Origin: Micromonosporaceae bacterium KJ-029
GTDB taxonomy: Bacteria > Actinomycetota > Actinomycetes > Mycobacteriales > Micromonosporaceae
Assembly (NCBI GenBank): GCA_005402585.1
Contig: BIFP01000035.1
Coordinates: 186,001-250,000, forward strand
Length of the DNA: 64,000 bases
Direction: 5' to 3'
Below are positions 36,278-45,641 of the stretch, one piece after another (positions within the stretch are counted from its first letter, which is position 1; each line of letters begins with the position of its first letter). Made by a program: the position numbers and the translations under genes. A model generated the notes under the pieces. It was not told the DNA's origin and ran no database searches. It was given only the letters and a program-made list of their open reading frames with translations.

Positions 36278-37356
36278 TGGCAATCGGCGCGTGGTTCGCC
36301 ACGGAGTTCGACGAGCCGGCCTCGTCGCGGGATCTCCCCGCGCTGTTCACCTCCGGTGGCGACCCCGAGGTGCTGGTCGTGGACCGGGTGGCTCGGGGTG
36401 TCGCGATCGTGGGGCGGGTGCAGGGCGCGTCCGGGGCGGTCGTGCTGAAGGTACGCACCGGCGGCCGCCCCGTCCGCGTCCGGGTCGATCTCCACGTCGA
36501 CGGCGCCTCGCAGGGGGCCTGGTCCCGGGCCGCGTCACCGACCCGGGGCGTACGCGAGTTGCCGCGGCTGGTCATGGTCCGGGCCCAGGGCACGGATCGG
36601 GCCGCGGTCCTGATCAGTCGCCAGCGCGGCCGGCTGCGGATGGTGGAAGCCCACGCCTGGGTGGAGTTCGACCTGCACGCGGACGAGGTGGGCCGGGACG
36701 AGCTGCTCATCATCGAACTCGCGGACGCCACCCTTCCGCCCTGGGCGGCCACGTCGCTCAGCCCGCTGGCGGCGGTCGGCGTACGGATCAACCAGGTCGA
36801 GGTCGTCGCGATCGAGGACGTCGGCGAGGGTAAGGGCTCGGGTCGCCTCACCGGCGCGCCCGCACAGCACGCCGGCCTCGTCAGCGCCGGCGGACTGGTG
36901 GGCGCACGGGGCCGCGGCGAGGGTCCCGCCCGGTCGAGGTTTGTCGTGGTCAACGCGAGCGGCGACGCGGTCCGCTGTCGGCTGCGGATCGGGACCGCGT
37001 CAGCGTCCCCCGCCGCCATTCGCCACCCCAGCCCGAACTGGCTGCGCCGCCAGAAAGGCCAGACCGTGCTCAAGGCCCTGCGGGTGGCGCAGCGCGGGGC
37101 CGGGTACGCGCTGTTCGAGGCGTCACCGTTCACCCGACCGCCGCACCCGGACCAGCTGGTCGTACGAGCCGCGAGCCTCGTCGACGGCGCCGAATGCCGG
37201 GTGGCCACGACGGCGGAGACGGAGGACGTACTCGATGTGGTGATCGAGCGGACCACCGCCGGGCCGGTGCTGATCGGGCTGGCCGAGCCCGAGGCCGCAG
37301 CGGTACGACGGCGGGTGTCCGAGCTTGTCTGCCAGGTCGTCGAGTTGGAGTGGTGA
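36277..37356 (+). CDS. Unknown protein of the glycan operon
   Basis: A 359-aa soluble protein that I do not recognise. It is beta-rich (many VxV and RxRxxL strands) and splits into an N-terminal ~190-residue part, a Gly/Ala linker (LVSAGGLVGARGRGEGP) and a C-terminal ~130-residue part. A carbohydrate-binding or jelly-roll scaffold role would fit the neighbours but is inference. GTG 36277 shares its G with the upstream TAG, so translation is coupled; the next gene starts 3 nt after its stop. Confidence 0.65.
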   Translation: MAIGAWFATEFDEPASSRDLPALFTSGGDPEVLVVDRVARGVAIVGRVQGASGAVVLKVRTGGRPVRVRVDLHVDGASQGAWSRAASPTRGVRELPRLVMVRAQGTDRAAVLISRQRGRLRMVEAHAWVEFDLHADEVGRDELLIIELADATLPPWAATSLSPLAAVGVRINQVEVVAIEDVGEGKGSGRLTGAPAQHAGLVSAGGLVGARGRGEGPARSRFVVVNASGDAVRCRLRIGTASASPAAIRHPSPNWLRRQKGQTVLKALRVAQRGAGYALFEASPFTRPPHPDQLVVRAASLVDGAECRVATTAETEDVLDVVIERTTAGPVLIGLAEPEAAAVRRRVSELVCQVVELEW

Positions 37357-37359
37357 TCG

Positions 37360-38430
37360 TTGACTGACCCCAAGTCCTACGACCCGGTGCTCACGGATGA
37401 CGCGGCGGCCAACCGGGGCGCGATCGAACGGCTCCTGGCGTCCGAGACGGGCGGGACGGTGCGGCTGCCGGCGGGCACCTTCCCGCTCGACCGAGGGATC
37501 GTCGTCGGATCGGGTTGGACGCTGGCCGGCGCGGAGCATGGAGACGGGCCGGTGACGACGTGGCTGACCTCGTCCGCGTCGGACGGCCGGCCCATCGTCC
37601 ACGTGCTGGGCTCACGGGTGGCGATTCACGACATCGGTTTCCTGCCGCCGCCGTCCGCGCCGGGAGAACACGGCGGCGACATGGGCACCGCCATCACCAT
37701 CGGCAGGTACCTCTACCCGGCCGAGACGGACTGGATCGAGGGAATCCAGATCCGGCGGGTCCAGGTGGAGCGCCGCGACGCTCGCGACGCCAACTGCGTC
37801 GCGGTCGTCGGGGCGGTTCGGGACATCGTCATCTCCGACGTGTCGATCGTGGGCGGTTGCACCGGAATCGCCGTTCACTGGGGTGCGGTCGGCGAGAGCG
37901 TCAGCTCGATCAGCGGGCCGTCCTACCACCCGCACCACCTCACCATCTCCGACCTGCGTGTCTCCGACGCCTTCGAGGGGTTCTACCTCAGCTCAGTGCA
38001 CGACGTCGAGGTGGACCGGGTCTGCCTGTCGGAGGTCGAGATAGGTTTCCGGCTGCTGCCCGGCGACAACACGGACCGCTTCCACTCCTCGAACGGCAAC
38101 GCCGTCGGCGAGCGGATCCGGGTGTCACGCGCCTGCGTGTCCTGGAACGGTCCGTTGTACGCCATGCGGATCGCCGGCTGGGGACGCAGCGAGATCGACC
38201 ACTCGATCCGGATCCTCGAGTACCGGGACGTGGTGGTGCGGGACTGCACCCTGGTGCCGCTGCCGCTCGCCACGGCCGGGTCCGGCAACCCGCTCCGCTC
38301 GCGTTCGCCCATCGTGATCGAGCGGGCGTCCGGGGTGGTCCTGGACGCGATCCGCGTCGACCTGGGCGGGGACTCGCGGAGCGGAGCCGACCGAGCGGGC
38401 GTCGCCTGCTGCCCGCTACGGACGCCTTGA
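37360..38430 (+). CDS. Right-handed parallel beta-helix protein
   Basis: A 356-aa pectate-lyase-like beta-helix protein. The start (TDDAAANRGAIERLL, GGTVRLPAGTFPLDRGIVVG) is the classic opening of this fold, and repeated coils follow (VAIHDIGFL, IVISDVSIVGGCTG, LTISDLRVSDAFEGF, VVVRDCTLVPL). It has no signal peptide, so it is either cytoplasmic or exported by an unknown route. Proteins of this fold act as polysaccharide lyases, epimerases or receptor-binding scaffolds. TTG 37360 is the start, 3 nt after the previous stop. Third gene of the operon. Confidence 0.75.
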   Translation: MTDPKSYDPVLTDDAAANRGAIERLLASETGGTVRLPAGTFPLDRGIVVGSGWTLAGAEHGDGPVTTWLTSSASDGRPIVHVLGSRVAIHDIGFLPPPSAPGEHGGDMGTAITIGRYLYPAETDWIEGIQIRRVQVERRDARDANCVAVVGAVRDIVISDVSIVGGCTGIAVHWGAVGESVSSISGPSYHPHHLTISDLRVSDAFEGFYLSSVHDVEVDRVCLSEVEIGFRLLPGDNTDRFHSSNGNAVGERIRVSRACVSWNGPLYAMRIAGWGRSEIDHSIRILEYRDVVVRDCTLVPLPLATAGSGNPLRSRSPIVIERASGVVLDAIRVDLGGDSRSGADRAGVACCPLRTP

Positions 38431-38583
38431 CCCACACGCCCCCAGGTCTACAAGGGATCTACCGGCCGCCGGTGAAACGGCTTCCCAACCGCTGTGGCGG
38501 TGTTCGGTACGCTGGTGGACGTGATGCGACCGGAGCTGTCAGTCGCATCGCCCAGGACGGCGTGATCGGAGGCCGGTAGCCTG

Positions 38584-39204
38584 ATGGAACTCGTCGACGA
38601 CGCGGCCAGGGCATCGTTGGTCGCCGGGATCGCCGGGACTGTCCTCTTCGTCGTCACGTTCCTGGTCGACGGCCTGACCCGGCCGGGGTACCACCCGGTC
38701 CGGCAACCGGTGAGCGCCCTCGCGCTGAGCCGCCGCGGCTGGGTGCAGACGGCGAACTTCCTCGTCAGCGGCCTGCTCATCACCGCCGCCGCGCCCGGCC
38801 TGCACGCGGCGACGGGCAGCATCTGGCTGACCGCGTCCGTCGTGGTGTTCGGCCTGGCCCTGGTGGCGTCCGGGGTATTCCCGATGGACCCGATGCGCGG
38901 GTATCCGCCGGGCACGCCCGACGTCACGCCGACCACCTACAGCCGCCGCCACCAACTGCACGACCACGCCGGTGCCGTGGTGTTCGGGTCGCTCCCGGCC
39001 ACCGCGCTCGCCGCCGCGCTGAACCTGGACGACCGCGCGTGGGCGGTGCTCTCCGGGGCGGCCACGGCCCTGCTCGTGGCGCTCTTCCTGTGGTTCGGGT
39101 CCGCGTGGGAGCGCGACTCCCCCCGGGCCGGGTTGATCCAGCGGGTGAACATCATCGTCGGGTGGGCCTGGCTCGGCGCGCTCTGCTGGCACCTGCTGCC
39201 CTGA
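38584..39204 (+). CDS. DUF998-family membrane protein
   Basis: A 206-aa protein with six hydrophobic helices and the DUF998 hallmarks: an early helix ending in DGLTRPGYHPVRQPVSALAL, then VFPMDPMRG and a conserved HQLHDHAG before the fourth helix. The function of the family is not known. GGAGG lies 11 nt before the ATG. It stands alone between the glycan operon and the arabinan genes. Confidence 0.88.
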   Translation: MELVDDAARASLVAGIAGTVLFVVTFLVDGLTRPGYHPVRQPVSALALSRRGWVQTANFLVSGLLITAAAPGLHAATGSIWLTASVVVFGLALVASGVFPMDPMRGYPPGTPDVTPTTYSRRHQLHDHAGAVVFGSLPATALAAALNLDDRAWAVLSGAATALLVALFLWFGSAWERDSPRAGLIQRVNIIVGWAWLGALCWHLLP

Positions 39205-39251
39205 CCGATCCCGGCCATCACCGCCCGAAGTGAGTGATGAGGGCGGCACTA

Positions 39252-39266
39252 TGTTATCGCTCGACA
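39252..39266 (+). promoter_or_regulatory. Weak second LacI-like site before the GH51 gene
   Basis: TGTTATCGCTCGACA resembles the nearby operator (TGTTAGCGCTCACA) but has a one-base insertion and poorer symmetry. It lies 63 bp upstream of the stronger site and could be an auxiliary operator. Confidence 0.35.
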
Positions 39267-39329
39267 TTGATGGGCGCCATCCCTTCACAGGCTAGACCCC
39301 CGTCTGTCATGCTGTGGCAACACTCGGAC

Positions 39330-39343
39330 TGTTAGCGCTCACA
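39330..39343 (+). promoter_or_regulatory. LacI-family operator before the arabinan genes
   Basis: TGTTAGCGCTCACA is a near-perfect palindrome with central CG, about 97 bp before the GH51 start. It shares the TGTTA-N-CG-N-TCACA pattern with 6773-6786, which suggests one regulator for both arabinan-related loci. Confidence 0.65.
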
Positions 39344-39440
39344 ATGGCGCTTCGAGTACCCGCCCTGGGTCCAGGAAGGACGGACACCGGGCGTACGTGT
39401 AAGGCACCCCTCACGTAGCCCGACGCTGGAGGAGGCGTCC

Positions 39441-41981
39441 ATGCCCCGACCGAAGCCGATCCTCGGGTTGTTGACCGCCGCGCTGGTGGCGGCAACCGTC
39501 GCGGTGGCCGCTCCGAGCTTGGCGACGACAACGACCGTCGAGCCGGACTACACCAGCTCCGTCGATCCGTCCGGCACCGGTGTGTCGATCGACAGGTCCA
39601 TGTACGGCGTCTTCTTCGAAGACATCAACTACGCTGCCGACGGCGGGCTCTACGCGGAGCTGGTGCGCAACCGCTCCTTCGAGTTCCTCCCGGCCGACAA
39701 CCGGGCGTACACGGGCCTGACCGGGTGGACGCCCGGCGCCGAAGGCGGCGGCGCCGGCAGCGCGGCCACGATCAACGACCAGGCCCGGCTCAACGATCGG
39801 AACCGCACGTACCTCAGGCTGCAGCTGGCCAACTCCGGCAGCGGCCGGTACGGGGTCACGAACTCCGGATACAACAACGGGATCGCGGTCAGGGCCGGCG
39901 CGCGGTACGACTTCTCAGTGTGGGCGCGCAGCGATGCCGCCGGTGGCACGCCCGTGTCGGTGACCGTGCACGACGCCGCCGGCCAGTTGCTGGCGGCCCC
40001 GCTGGCGGTCAGCGTCCGGGACGACACCTGGACCAGGTACACGGGAACACTGACCGCCACCCGGACCACGGACGCCGGGCGGTTGTCGGTACGCGCAGGC
40101 GGCACCGGCACGCTGCGGCTGGACATGGTCTCGCTGTTCCCGCAGGACACCTACCGCGGACGCCCGAACGGCCTGCGCAAGGACCTCGCCGAGAAGGTCG
40201 CGGCACTCAAGCCCGGCTTCGTCCGCTTCCCCGGCGGCTGCCTGGTCAACACCAACAGCATGAACGGCTACGACGCCGCATCGAACTGGGAGCGGGCCCG
40301 CGCGTACCAGTGGAAGGACACCGTCGGCCCGGTCGAGACCCGCGCGACCAACGCCAACTTCTGGGGCTACAACCAGTCCTACGGCCTCGGCTACTTCGAG
40401 TACTTCCAGTTCGCCGAGGACATCGGCGCGATGCCGGTGCCGGTCGTCCCGGCTCTGGTCACCGGCTGTGGCCAGAACCGCGCCACGGTGAACGAGGCGC
40501 TCCTGCAGCGGCACATCCAGGACGCCCTCGACCTGATCGAGTTCGCCAACGGCCCGACCAACTCGACCTGGGGGCAGCTGCGCGCCTCGATGGGTCACCC
40601 AGGGCCGTTCAACCTCACCCACATCGCGGTCGGCAACGAGGAGAACCTGCCGAACGAGTTCTTCGCCAACTTCGAGAGGTTCCGCGCCGCGATCGAGGCG
40701 CAGTACCCGAACGTCGTCGTGATCAGCAACTCCGGCCCGCTGTCCCAGGGCAGCACCTTCGACCGGCTGTGGGACCTCAACCGGGCCGCCAACGTGGAGA
40801 TGGTCGACGAGCACTACTACAACAACCCGACCTGGTTCCTGCAGAACAACGACCGGTACGACAGCTACGACCGCAACGGACCGAAGGTCTTCCTCGGTGA
40901 GTACGCGTCGCAGGACAGCATGCTGTTCAACTCGCTGGCCGAGGCGGCGTACATGACCGGCCTGGAGCGCAACGCGGACATCGTCAAGATGGCCTCGTAC
41001 GCGCCGCTGCTCGCCAACATCGACAACGTCCAGTGGCGACCGGACATGATCTGGTTCGACAACGACGAGTCGTGGGGCACCACCAGCTACGAGGTGCAGA
41101 AGCTGTTCATGAACAATGTCGGCGACCGGACCGTGCCCAGCACGGTGACCGGAGCGGTCCCGGCGGTCAAGCCGATCAACGGCCCGATCGGCCTGTCGAC
41201 CTGGGCCACCGCCGCGGCGTACGACGACGTCAAGGTCACCACCCCCGACGGCACGGTGCTGTTCAGCGACGACTTCTCCGGCGGCGCCGGCCAGTGGCGG
41301 CCGCTGGCGAACCGGGGCAACTGGTCGGTCGTCAACGGCGAGTACACCCAGACCAGCACCACCGCGCAGGACACGCTGGTCAGCGCGGGCAACATCACGG
41401 TGAGCGACTACGACCTGACCCTCAAGGCGCGGAAGACCGGGGGCGCGGAGGGGTTCCTAATCGGGTTCGGCGTGCAGGATGCGGCCAACTTCTACTGGTG
41501 GAATCTCGGCGGCTGGAACAACACCCAGGGCGCGGTCGAGAAGGCCGTCAGCGGAGCCAAGACGAGCCTGATCACGAAGGCGAACCGGATCAACACCGGC
41601 CAGACGTACGACATCAGGATCCAGGTGCGCGGTGCCCGCGTCTCGCTCTTCCTCGACGGCGAACTCTGGGGCAGCTTCGCCGACGACAAGGTGGTGCGAC
41701 CGTTCACCCAGGTTGTCACCCGCGACGACGCCACCGGGGAGCTGATCGTGAAGGTGGTCAACGCCCAGGACGAGGCGGCCGTGACAAAGATCGACCTCGG
41801 CAACCTCAAGGTCAGGAACAACGCGCGGATGACGGTCATCAGCGGCGACCCGAGGGAGCAGAACACCCGCTCGGCCCAACCGATCCAGCCGGTCACCACG
41901 ACCGTCAAGGGCCTCAAATCGACCTTCACGCACACCTTCGCACCGAACTCCGTCACCTTCCTGCGCATCGGAACCAAGTGA
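39441..41981 (+). CDS. Secreted GH51 alpha-L-arabinofuranosidase with CBM
   Basis: An 846-aa exported enzyme that releases arabinofuranose from arabinan or arabinoxylan. A Sec signal (1-28) is followed by the GH51 start (YGVFFEDINYAADGGLYAEL), an inserted CBM4/9-like jelly roll (about 95-235) and the (beta/alpha)8 barrel. Catalytic residues: acid/base E400 (VGNEEN) and nucleophile E487 (FLGEYAS). A LamG-like or DUF1080-like module (about 610-790, FSDDFSGGAGQWRPL) and the family C-terminal beta domain close it. GGAGG precedes the ATG. It is the first gene of a two-gene operon with the GH43 enzyme and lies downstream of LacI-type operators. Confidence 0.92.
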   Translation: MPRPKPILGLLTAALVAATVAVAAPSLATTTTVEPDYTSSVDPSGTGVSIDRSMYGVFFEDINYAADGGLYAELVRNRSFEFLPADNRAYTGLTGWTPGAEGGGAGSAATINDQARLNDRNRTYLRLQLANSGSGRYGVTNSGYNNGIAVRAGARYDFSVWARSDAAGGTPVSVTVHDAAGQLLAAPLAVSVRDDTWTRYTGTLTATRTTDAGRLSVRAGGTGTLRLDMVSLFPQDTYRGRPNGLRKDLAEKVAALKPGFVRFPGGCLVNTNSMNGYDAASNWERARAYQWKDTVGPVETRATNANFWGYNQSYGLGYFEYFQFAEDIGAMPVPVVPALVTGCGQNRATVNEALLQRHIQDALDLIEFANGPTNSTWGQLRASMGHPGPFNLTHIAVGNEENLPNEFFANFERFRAAIEAQYPNVVVISNSGPLSQGSTFDRLWDLNRAANVEMVDEHYYNNPTWFLQNNDRYDSYDRNGPKVFLGEYASQDSMLFNSLAEAAYMTGLERNADIVKMASYAPLLANIDNVQWRPDMIWFDNDESWGTTSYEVQKLFMNNVGDRTVPSTVTGAVPAVKPINGPIGLSTWATAAAYDDVKVTTPDGTVLFSDDFSGGAGQWRPLANRGNWSVVNGEYTQTSTTAQDTLVSAGNITVSDYDLTLKARKTGGAEGFLIGFGVQDAANFYWWNLGGWNNTQGAVEKAVSGAKTSLITKANRINTGQTYDIRIQVRGARVSLFLDGELWGSFADDKVVRPFTQVVTRDDATGELIVKVVNAQDEAAVTKIDLGNLKVRNNARMTVISGDPREQNTRSAQPIQPVTTTVKGLKSTFTHTFAPNSVTFLRIGTK

Positions 41982-41990
41982 GGTAGGACG

Positions 41991-43454
41991 ATGAGGTACT
42001 CCATGAGCCGACGTACCCTGCTGCGGGGCGGCCTGGGCGTCGCGGCGACCGGCATGGTGGCCGGCCTCTCCTCCGCGGCGTTCGCCGACCCGAAGCCGGG
42101 CGGCGGGACCGACACCGAGATCTACGGCGTCCCCACTGTCGACCCGCTCATCGCGCGGCGGGCAGACCCCTTCATCACCCACCCGGTCGATGGGATGTAC
42201 TACTTCACCGGCTCGGTTCCCGAGTACGACCGGCTCGTCGTACGCGGCGCGCCCACCATCGCCGGCCTGGCCACCGCAGCCGAGACGGTGATCTGGCGGC
42301 GGCCGACGAGCGGCCGGATGGGCGGGCACATCTGGGCGCCGGAACTGCACCGCATCGACGGTCGCTGGTACATCTACTTCGCCGCCGGCGACTCGGACAA
42401 CGTCTTCCGGATCCGGATGTACGTGCTGGAATCCGCGTTGGCGGACCCGCGCGACCCCGCCGGGTGGCAGCTTCGCGGTCAGCTCAACACGGAATGGGAC
42501 GGCTTCTCCCTCGACGCCACCACCTTCGCGCACCGGGGCCGCAGATACCTGGTGTGGGCACAGAGCGAACCGGAGATCGCGGTGAACTCGAGCCTCTACA
42601 TCGCGGAGATGGACACCCCCTGGTCGTTGACCGGCAAGGCGGTCCGTATCGCCACGCCGACCCGCAGCTGGGAGATCCAGGGGTACGCGGTCAACGAGGG
42701 ACCGGCGGTGATCGTCCGCAACGGACGAGTGTTCATGACCTTCTCGGCTAGCGCCACGGACGCGCGCTACTGCATGGGGCTGCTGACCGCCGACGCCGAC
42801 GCGAACCTGCTCGACTGGCGGTCCTGGGTGAAGACGCCCGACCCGGTCTTCGTCACCAACGAGCAGACCAGGCGGTACGGGCCGGGCCACAACTCGTTCA
42901 CCGTCGCAGAGGACGGCGTGACCGACGTGCTCGTCTATCACGCTCGGGACTACCGCGACATCACCGGTGACCCGCTCTACGACCCCAACCGCCATGCCCG
43001 GGTGCAGAAGTTGTACTGGCACTCGGATGGCACGCCGATGTTCGGTGTGCCGGTCGGTGCCGGCGGCCCGATCGTCCGGCTGAGCCCCTTCACCGAACGC
43101 CGCTCGTTCGTCCGGCACTACGCGTTCGTGCTGCGGGTCGACCCCGACGTGCGAAAACTGGATGACACCCAGTTCCGCTTCGGCACCGGTTTCGCCGGTG
43201 GCGACACCGAGTCGATCCAGTCGGTCAACTACCCGGACCGGTACGTGCGGGTGGTCGACGGTGCGGTCCGCATCGACCCGGTGCAGAGCGGTTCCGGGTA
43301 CGCGGGCGAGGCAAGCTTCCGGCGCGTGCCCCGTTCCAACGGCGGCGTCTCGTTCCAGCTCGCCAGCGACCCGAGCGCCTACCTGCGCCACCAGAAGGGC
43401 GAGTTGACGGTCGGCCCCGACAACGGCAACGACGCCACGTTCCTACTCAGCTGA
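41991..43454 (+). CDS. Secreted GH43 enzyme with C-terminal AbfB domain
   Basis: A 487-aa protein exported by the Tat route (SRRTLLRGG, then a hydrophobic stretch ending AAFA). The GH43 five-bladed propeller carries the base Asp in ADPFI, the second Asp in DGFSLDATTF and the acid Glu in NEGPAVI. From about residue 350 an AbfB (CBM42-like) arabinose-binding trefoil follows (SFVRHYAFVLRVDP ... DTQFRFGTGFAGG). It probably cleaves terminal arabinose from arabinan and works with the GH51 enzyme, 9 nt upstream. A strong hairpin ends the operon. Confidence 0.9.
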   Translation: MRYSMSRRTLLRGGLGVAATGMVAGLSSAAFADPKPGGGTDTEIYGVPTVDPLIARRADPFITHPVDGMYYFTGSVPEYDRLVVRGAPTIAGLATAAETVIWRRPTSGRMGGHIWAPELHRIDGRWYIYFAAGDSDNVFRIRMYVLESALADPRDPAGWQLRGQLNTEWDGFSLDATTFAHRGRRYLVWAQSEPEIAVNSSLYIAEMDTPWSLTGKAVRIATPTRSWEIQGYAVNEGPAVIVRNGRVFMTFSASATDARYCMGLLTADADANLLDWRSWVKTPDPVFVTNEQTRRYGPGHNSFTVAEDGVTDVLVYHARDYRDITGDPLYDPNRHARVQKLYWHSDGTPMFGVPVGAGGPIVRLSPFTERRSFVRHYAFVLRVDPDVRKLDDTQFRFGTGFAGGDTESIQSVNYPDRYVRVVDGAVRIDPVQSGSGYAGEASFRRVPRSNGGVSFQLASDPSAYLRHQKGELTVGPDNGNDATFLLS

Positions 43455-43478
43455 CTTCGAGACAACTGACGGGACACG

Positions 43479-43509
43479 CCGCGGCCCGGTCGACTCGACC
43501 GGGCCGCGG
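43479..43509 (+). terminator. Terminator of the arabinan operon
   Basis: A perfect 15-bp inverted repeat (CCGCGGCCCGGTCGA / TCGACCGGGCCGCGG) around a single base, 25 nt after the GH43 stop. Confidence 0.8.
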
Positions 43510-43598
43510 CCCTCCCACATACAGCAGTCTGGTCCGCGAGCGGACGCGGGCTCTCATGGCAAACTGGTCACCCAGGTCGGCTTCGATGGGAGCGTGAC

Positions 43599-44174
43599 GT
43601 GACGGCGGCCGTGATCACAGCCAGCGCAAGCATCGTTGTCGCCGTGCTGGTCTTTGTGCTCAACCAGCGTGCCCAGCTGCGAGCCGAACGCCGGCGTGCC
43701 CGCCTGGACCGAGTCGCCAGTCAGTTGCGCGACCTCTATGGCCCGCTGCACGCTCTTGTCGATGTCAACGAACGCGTCTGGCAAGCGCTCCGTGACGTCG
43801 ATCTCCCCGACATGGAGCAGCGCAGATCCGACAGTGCCCTGGCGGACGAGCAGCGGGAACAGTGGATGCGTTGGCTCGATCATGCCCTCATGCCGGCAAA
43901 CGTCAAGATGCGCGATCTCATCCTCAGCCGCGCCGACCTGGTGATCGAGGACGGCATGCCGGAACCACTGCGAGCCTTCTGCGCCCACGTCGCCGCGTAC
44001 GAGGTGCTGGTGTCCAGCCGCGAGTCGGGTATCGGTGACCGGAGGCAGGCCTTGATCGGACACCCCGGCGCCCCATACGTTGACTACGTTCGACGGTCGT
44101 TTGAGGCGTTGAAGCTCGAGCACCACCAGCTGGTAGCGACGGATCGAGCCCCCCAGAGGTTTGCCGCCGGCTGA
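43599..44174 (+). CDS. Unknown one-TM protein with cytoplasmic helical domain
   Basis: A 191-aa protein: an N-terminal membrane helix (VITASASIVVAVLVFVLNQR) and a basic, mostly helical cytoplasmic region (RAERRRARLDRVASQLRDLY onward). Family members are widespread but unnamed in actinobacteria as far as I can tell. GTG 43599 puts the helix at the very start. No neighbour suggests a role. Confidence 0.7.
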   Translation: MTAAVITASASIVVAVLVFVLNQRAQLRAERRRARLDRVASQLRDLYGPLHALVDVNERVWQALRDVDLPDMEQRRSDSALADEQREQWMRWLDHALMPANVKMRDLILSRADLVIEDGMPEPLRAFCAHVAAYEVLVSSRESGIGDRRQALIGHPGAPYVDYVRRSFEALKLEHHQLVATDRAPQRFAAG

Positions 44175-44658
44175 AGGCCGCATGCCGCCAGGCGGAACCG
44201 TGGCATCGGGAGCGTCACCCCGCCTTGCCTGCCCAGGCAGAAGACCAACGGCTACCGAAAGTCACGATAGCTACGATAGCACGCATAGGTTCGTTATGCT
44301 TGATTGTGCAAAAGGCGAATCGGAGATGTAGCCGAGTAGCCGGCTTCGAGGCAAGAGTCCGCTGGTCATGATCCTGCCTCGATGGGCCGGCAGTGTGGAG
44401 AGAGCGCGGGCCACGCTCCGGTGCTCCATGGGCTGGGGAATGATCCGCTGCTCAACAGCAACAGCGGCCACGGCCGGCCTACCGATATGACCCAGGCGTG
44501 TCTCGCCGCTCTGCTGGTGTCCCTGCCGCGCTAGGCGATAGGCTTGAATCTTCAGGAATCAGCCCCATCGCAATCGACGGGGGAGCCTCAGCCGAGGCGG
44601 TGTGTGCTGGTGGGCCCAACGACGCCGCCTTCCAGGAGGTTCGACGGGAGGGCACAGG
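44175..44658. other. 484-bp intergenic region without a convincing gene
   Basis: Part of this stretch (44260-44330) is more AT-rich than its surroundings and holds short repeats (ACGATAGCTACGATAGC), which could be a promoter or a remnant of transferred DNA. No tRNA-like fold, no convincing ORF and no clean inverted repeat is visible. GGGAGG at its right end is the ribosome site of the hydrolase gene. Confidence 0.5.
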
Positions 44659-45585
44659 GTGTCACAGGAACGGCCGACTGAGTGGGACGTCCCACTGGAC
44701 GACCGAATCCTCGCCGTCGAGACATCGGGTAAAGCGGACGGTTTCCCGGTCTTCCTGATGCACGGAATGCCCGGCAGCCGCAGTGGCCCGAAGCCCCGGA
44801 GCATGATCCTGCATCTGCTCGGCGTCCGGCTGATCTGCTACGACCGACCGGGCTACGGCAGATCCACCCGCCATCAAGGCCGCCGCGTGGTCGATGCCGC
44901 GCTGGATGTGCAGGCTATCGCCGACCGCCTTGAGCTGGAAAAGTTCGCCGTCGTCGGCCGCTCCGGTGGTGGGCCGCACGCCCTCGCCTGCGCCGCCAGT
45001 GACCTGTTCGCCGACCGGCTGACCCGGGTCGCGGTCCTGGTCTCTCCGGCCCCCATCGACGCACCCGGGTTGGACTGGTATGCCGGCATGGCCCCCTCCA
45101 ATATCGAGGCCTATCGGGAGGCGACCTCCGACCGGCGCAGGCTGATCGAGTCGCTGACCCTCCGGGCCGACCGCACGCGCCGAAACCCGGCGAGCGTGGT
45201 CAGCTTCATCGACGGCGAGTTGAGCGCCGCCGACCGCGATGTGGTCGAGGACGTCGCACTACGCCGACTGTTGACCAAGAGCTACGCCGAGGCGGTGCGG
45301 TTCGGCGCCGACGGGTGGATCGACGACGCGCTGGCGCTCAGCCAGGACTGGGGCTTCGACCCGTCATCGATCAACGTTCCGGTCCGGCTCTGGCACGGCG
45401 CCGAGGACGCCTTCTCGCCGGTTGCCCACACCCGCTGGCTCAAGTCGCAGATTCCGCACGCCGAGTTCGAGGAGCAGCCCGGCGTGGGGCATTTCGCCGC
45501 CGTGCAGATCCTGCCGGATCTCCTCGCCTGGCTCGCCACCCCCCAGCCGGAACTGGTCGACGTCCGCCCGGTTGGCCGAGTCTGA
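44659..45585 (+). CDS. Alpha/beta-fold hydrolase
   Basis: A 308-aa alpha/beta hydrolase. Oxyanion region MHGMPGSR, nucleophile elbow VGRSGGG, acid in WHGAEDAFSP and catalytic His in GVGHFA form the triad. RPGYGRST is a usual helper loop. No signal peptide, so it is cytoplasmic. GTG 44659 is used, with GGGAGG upstream; longer frames lack hydrolase-like residues. It is convergent with the fxsT gene, whose stop is 57 nt away. The substrate is unknown. Confidence 0.88.
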   Translation: MSQERPTEWDVPLDDRILAVETSGKADGFPVFLMHGMPGSRSGPKPRSMILHLLGVRLICYDRPGYGRSTRHQGRRVVDAALDVQAIADRLELEKFAVVGRSGGGPHALACAASDLFADRLTRVAVLVSPAPIDAPGLDWYAGMAPSNIEAYREATSDRRRLIESLTLRADRTRRNPASVVSFIDGELSAADRDVVEDVALRRLLTKSYAEAVRFGADGWIDDALALSQDWGFDPSSINVPVRLWHGAEDAFSPVAHTRWLKSQIPHAEFEEQPGVGHFAAVQILPDLLAWLATPQPELVDVRPVGRV

Positions 45586-45641
45586 CCCGACCACCCGGGC
45601 GGTCCGACGTACCGCCGGCCGGCCGCGCCGCCGACAATGGA

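Noticed and set aside
44271..44758. Short ORFs on both strands in the gap before the alpha/beta hydrolase
   Set aside because: No ribosome sites, no hydrophobic or motif pattern; one overlaps the hydrolase gene out of frame.
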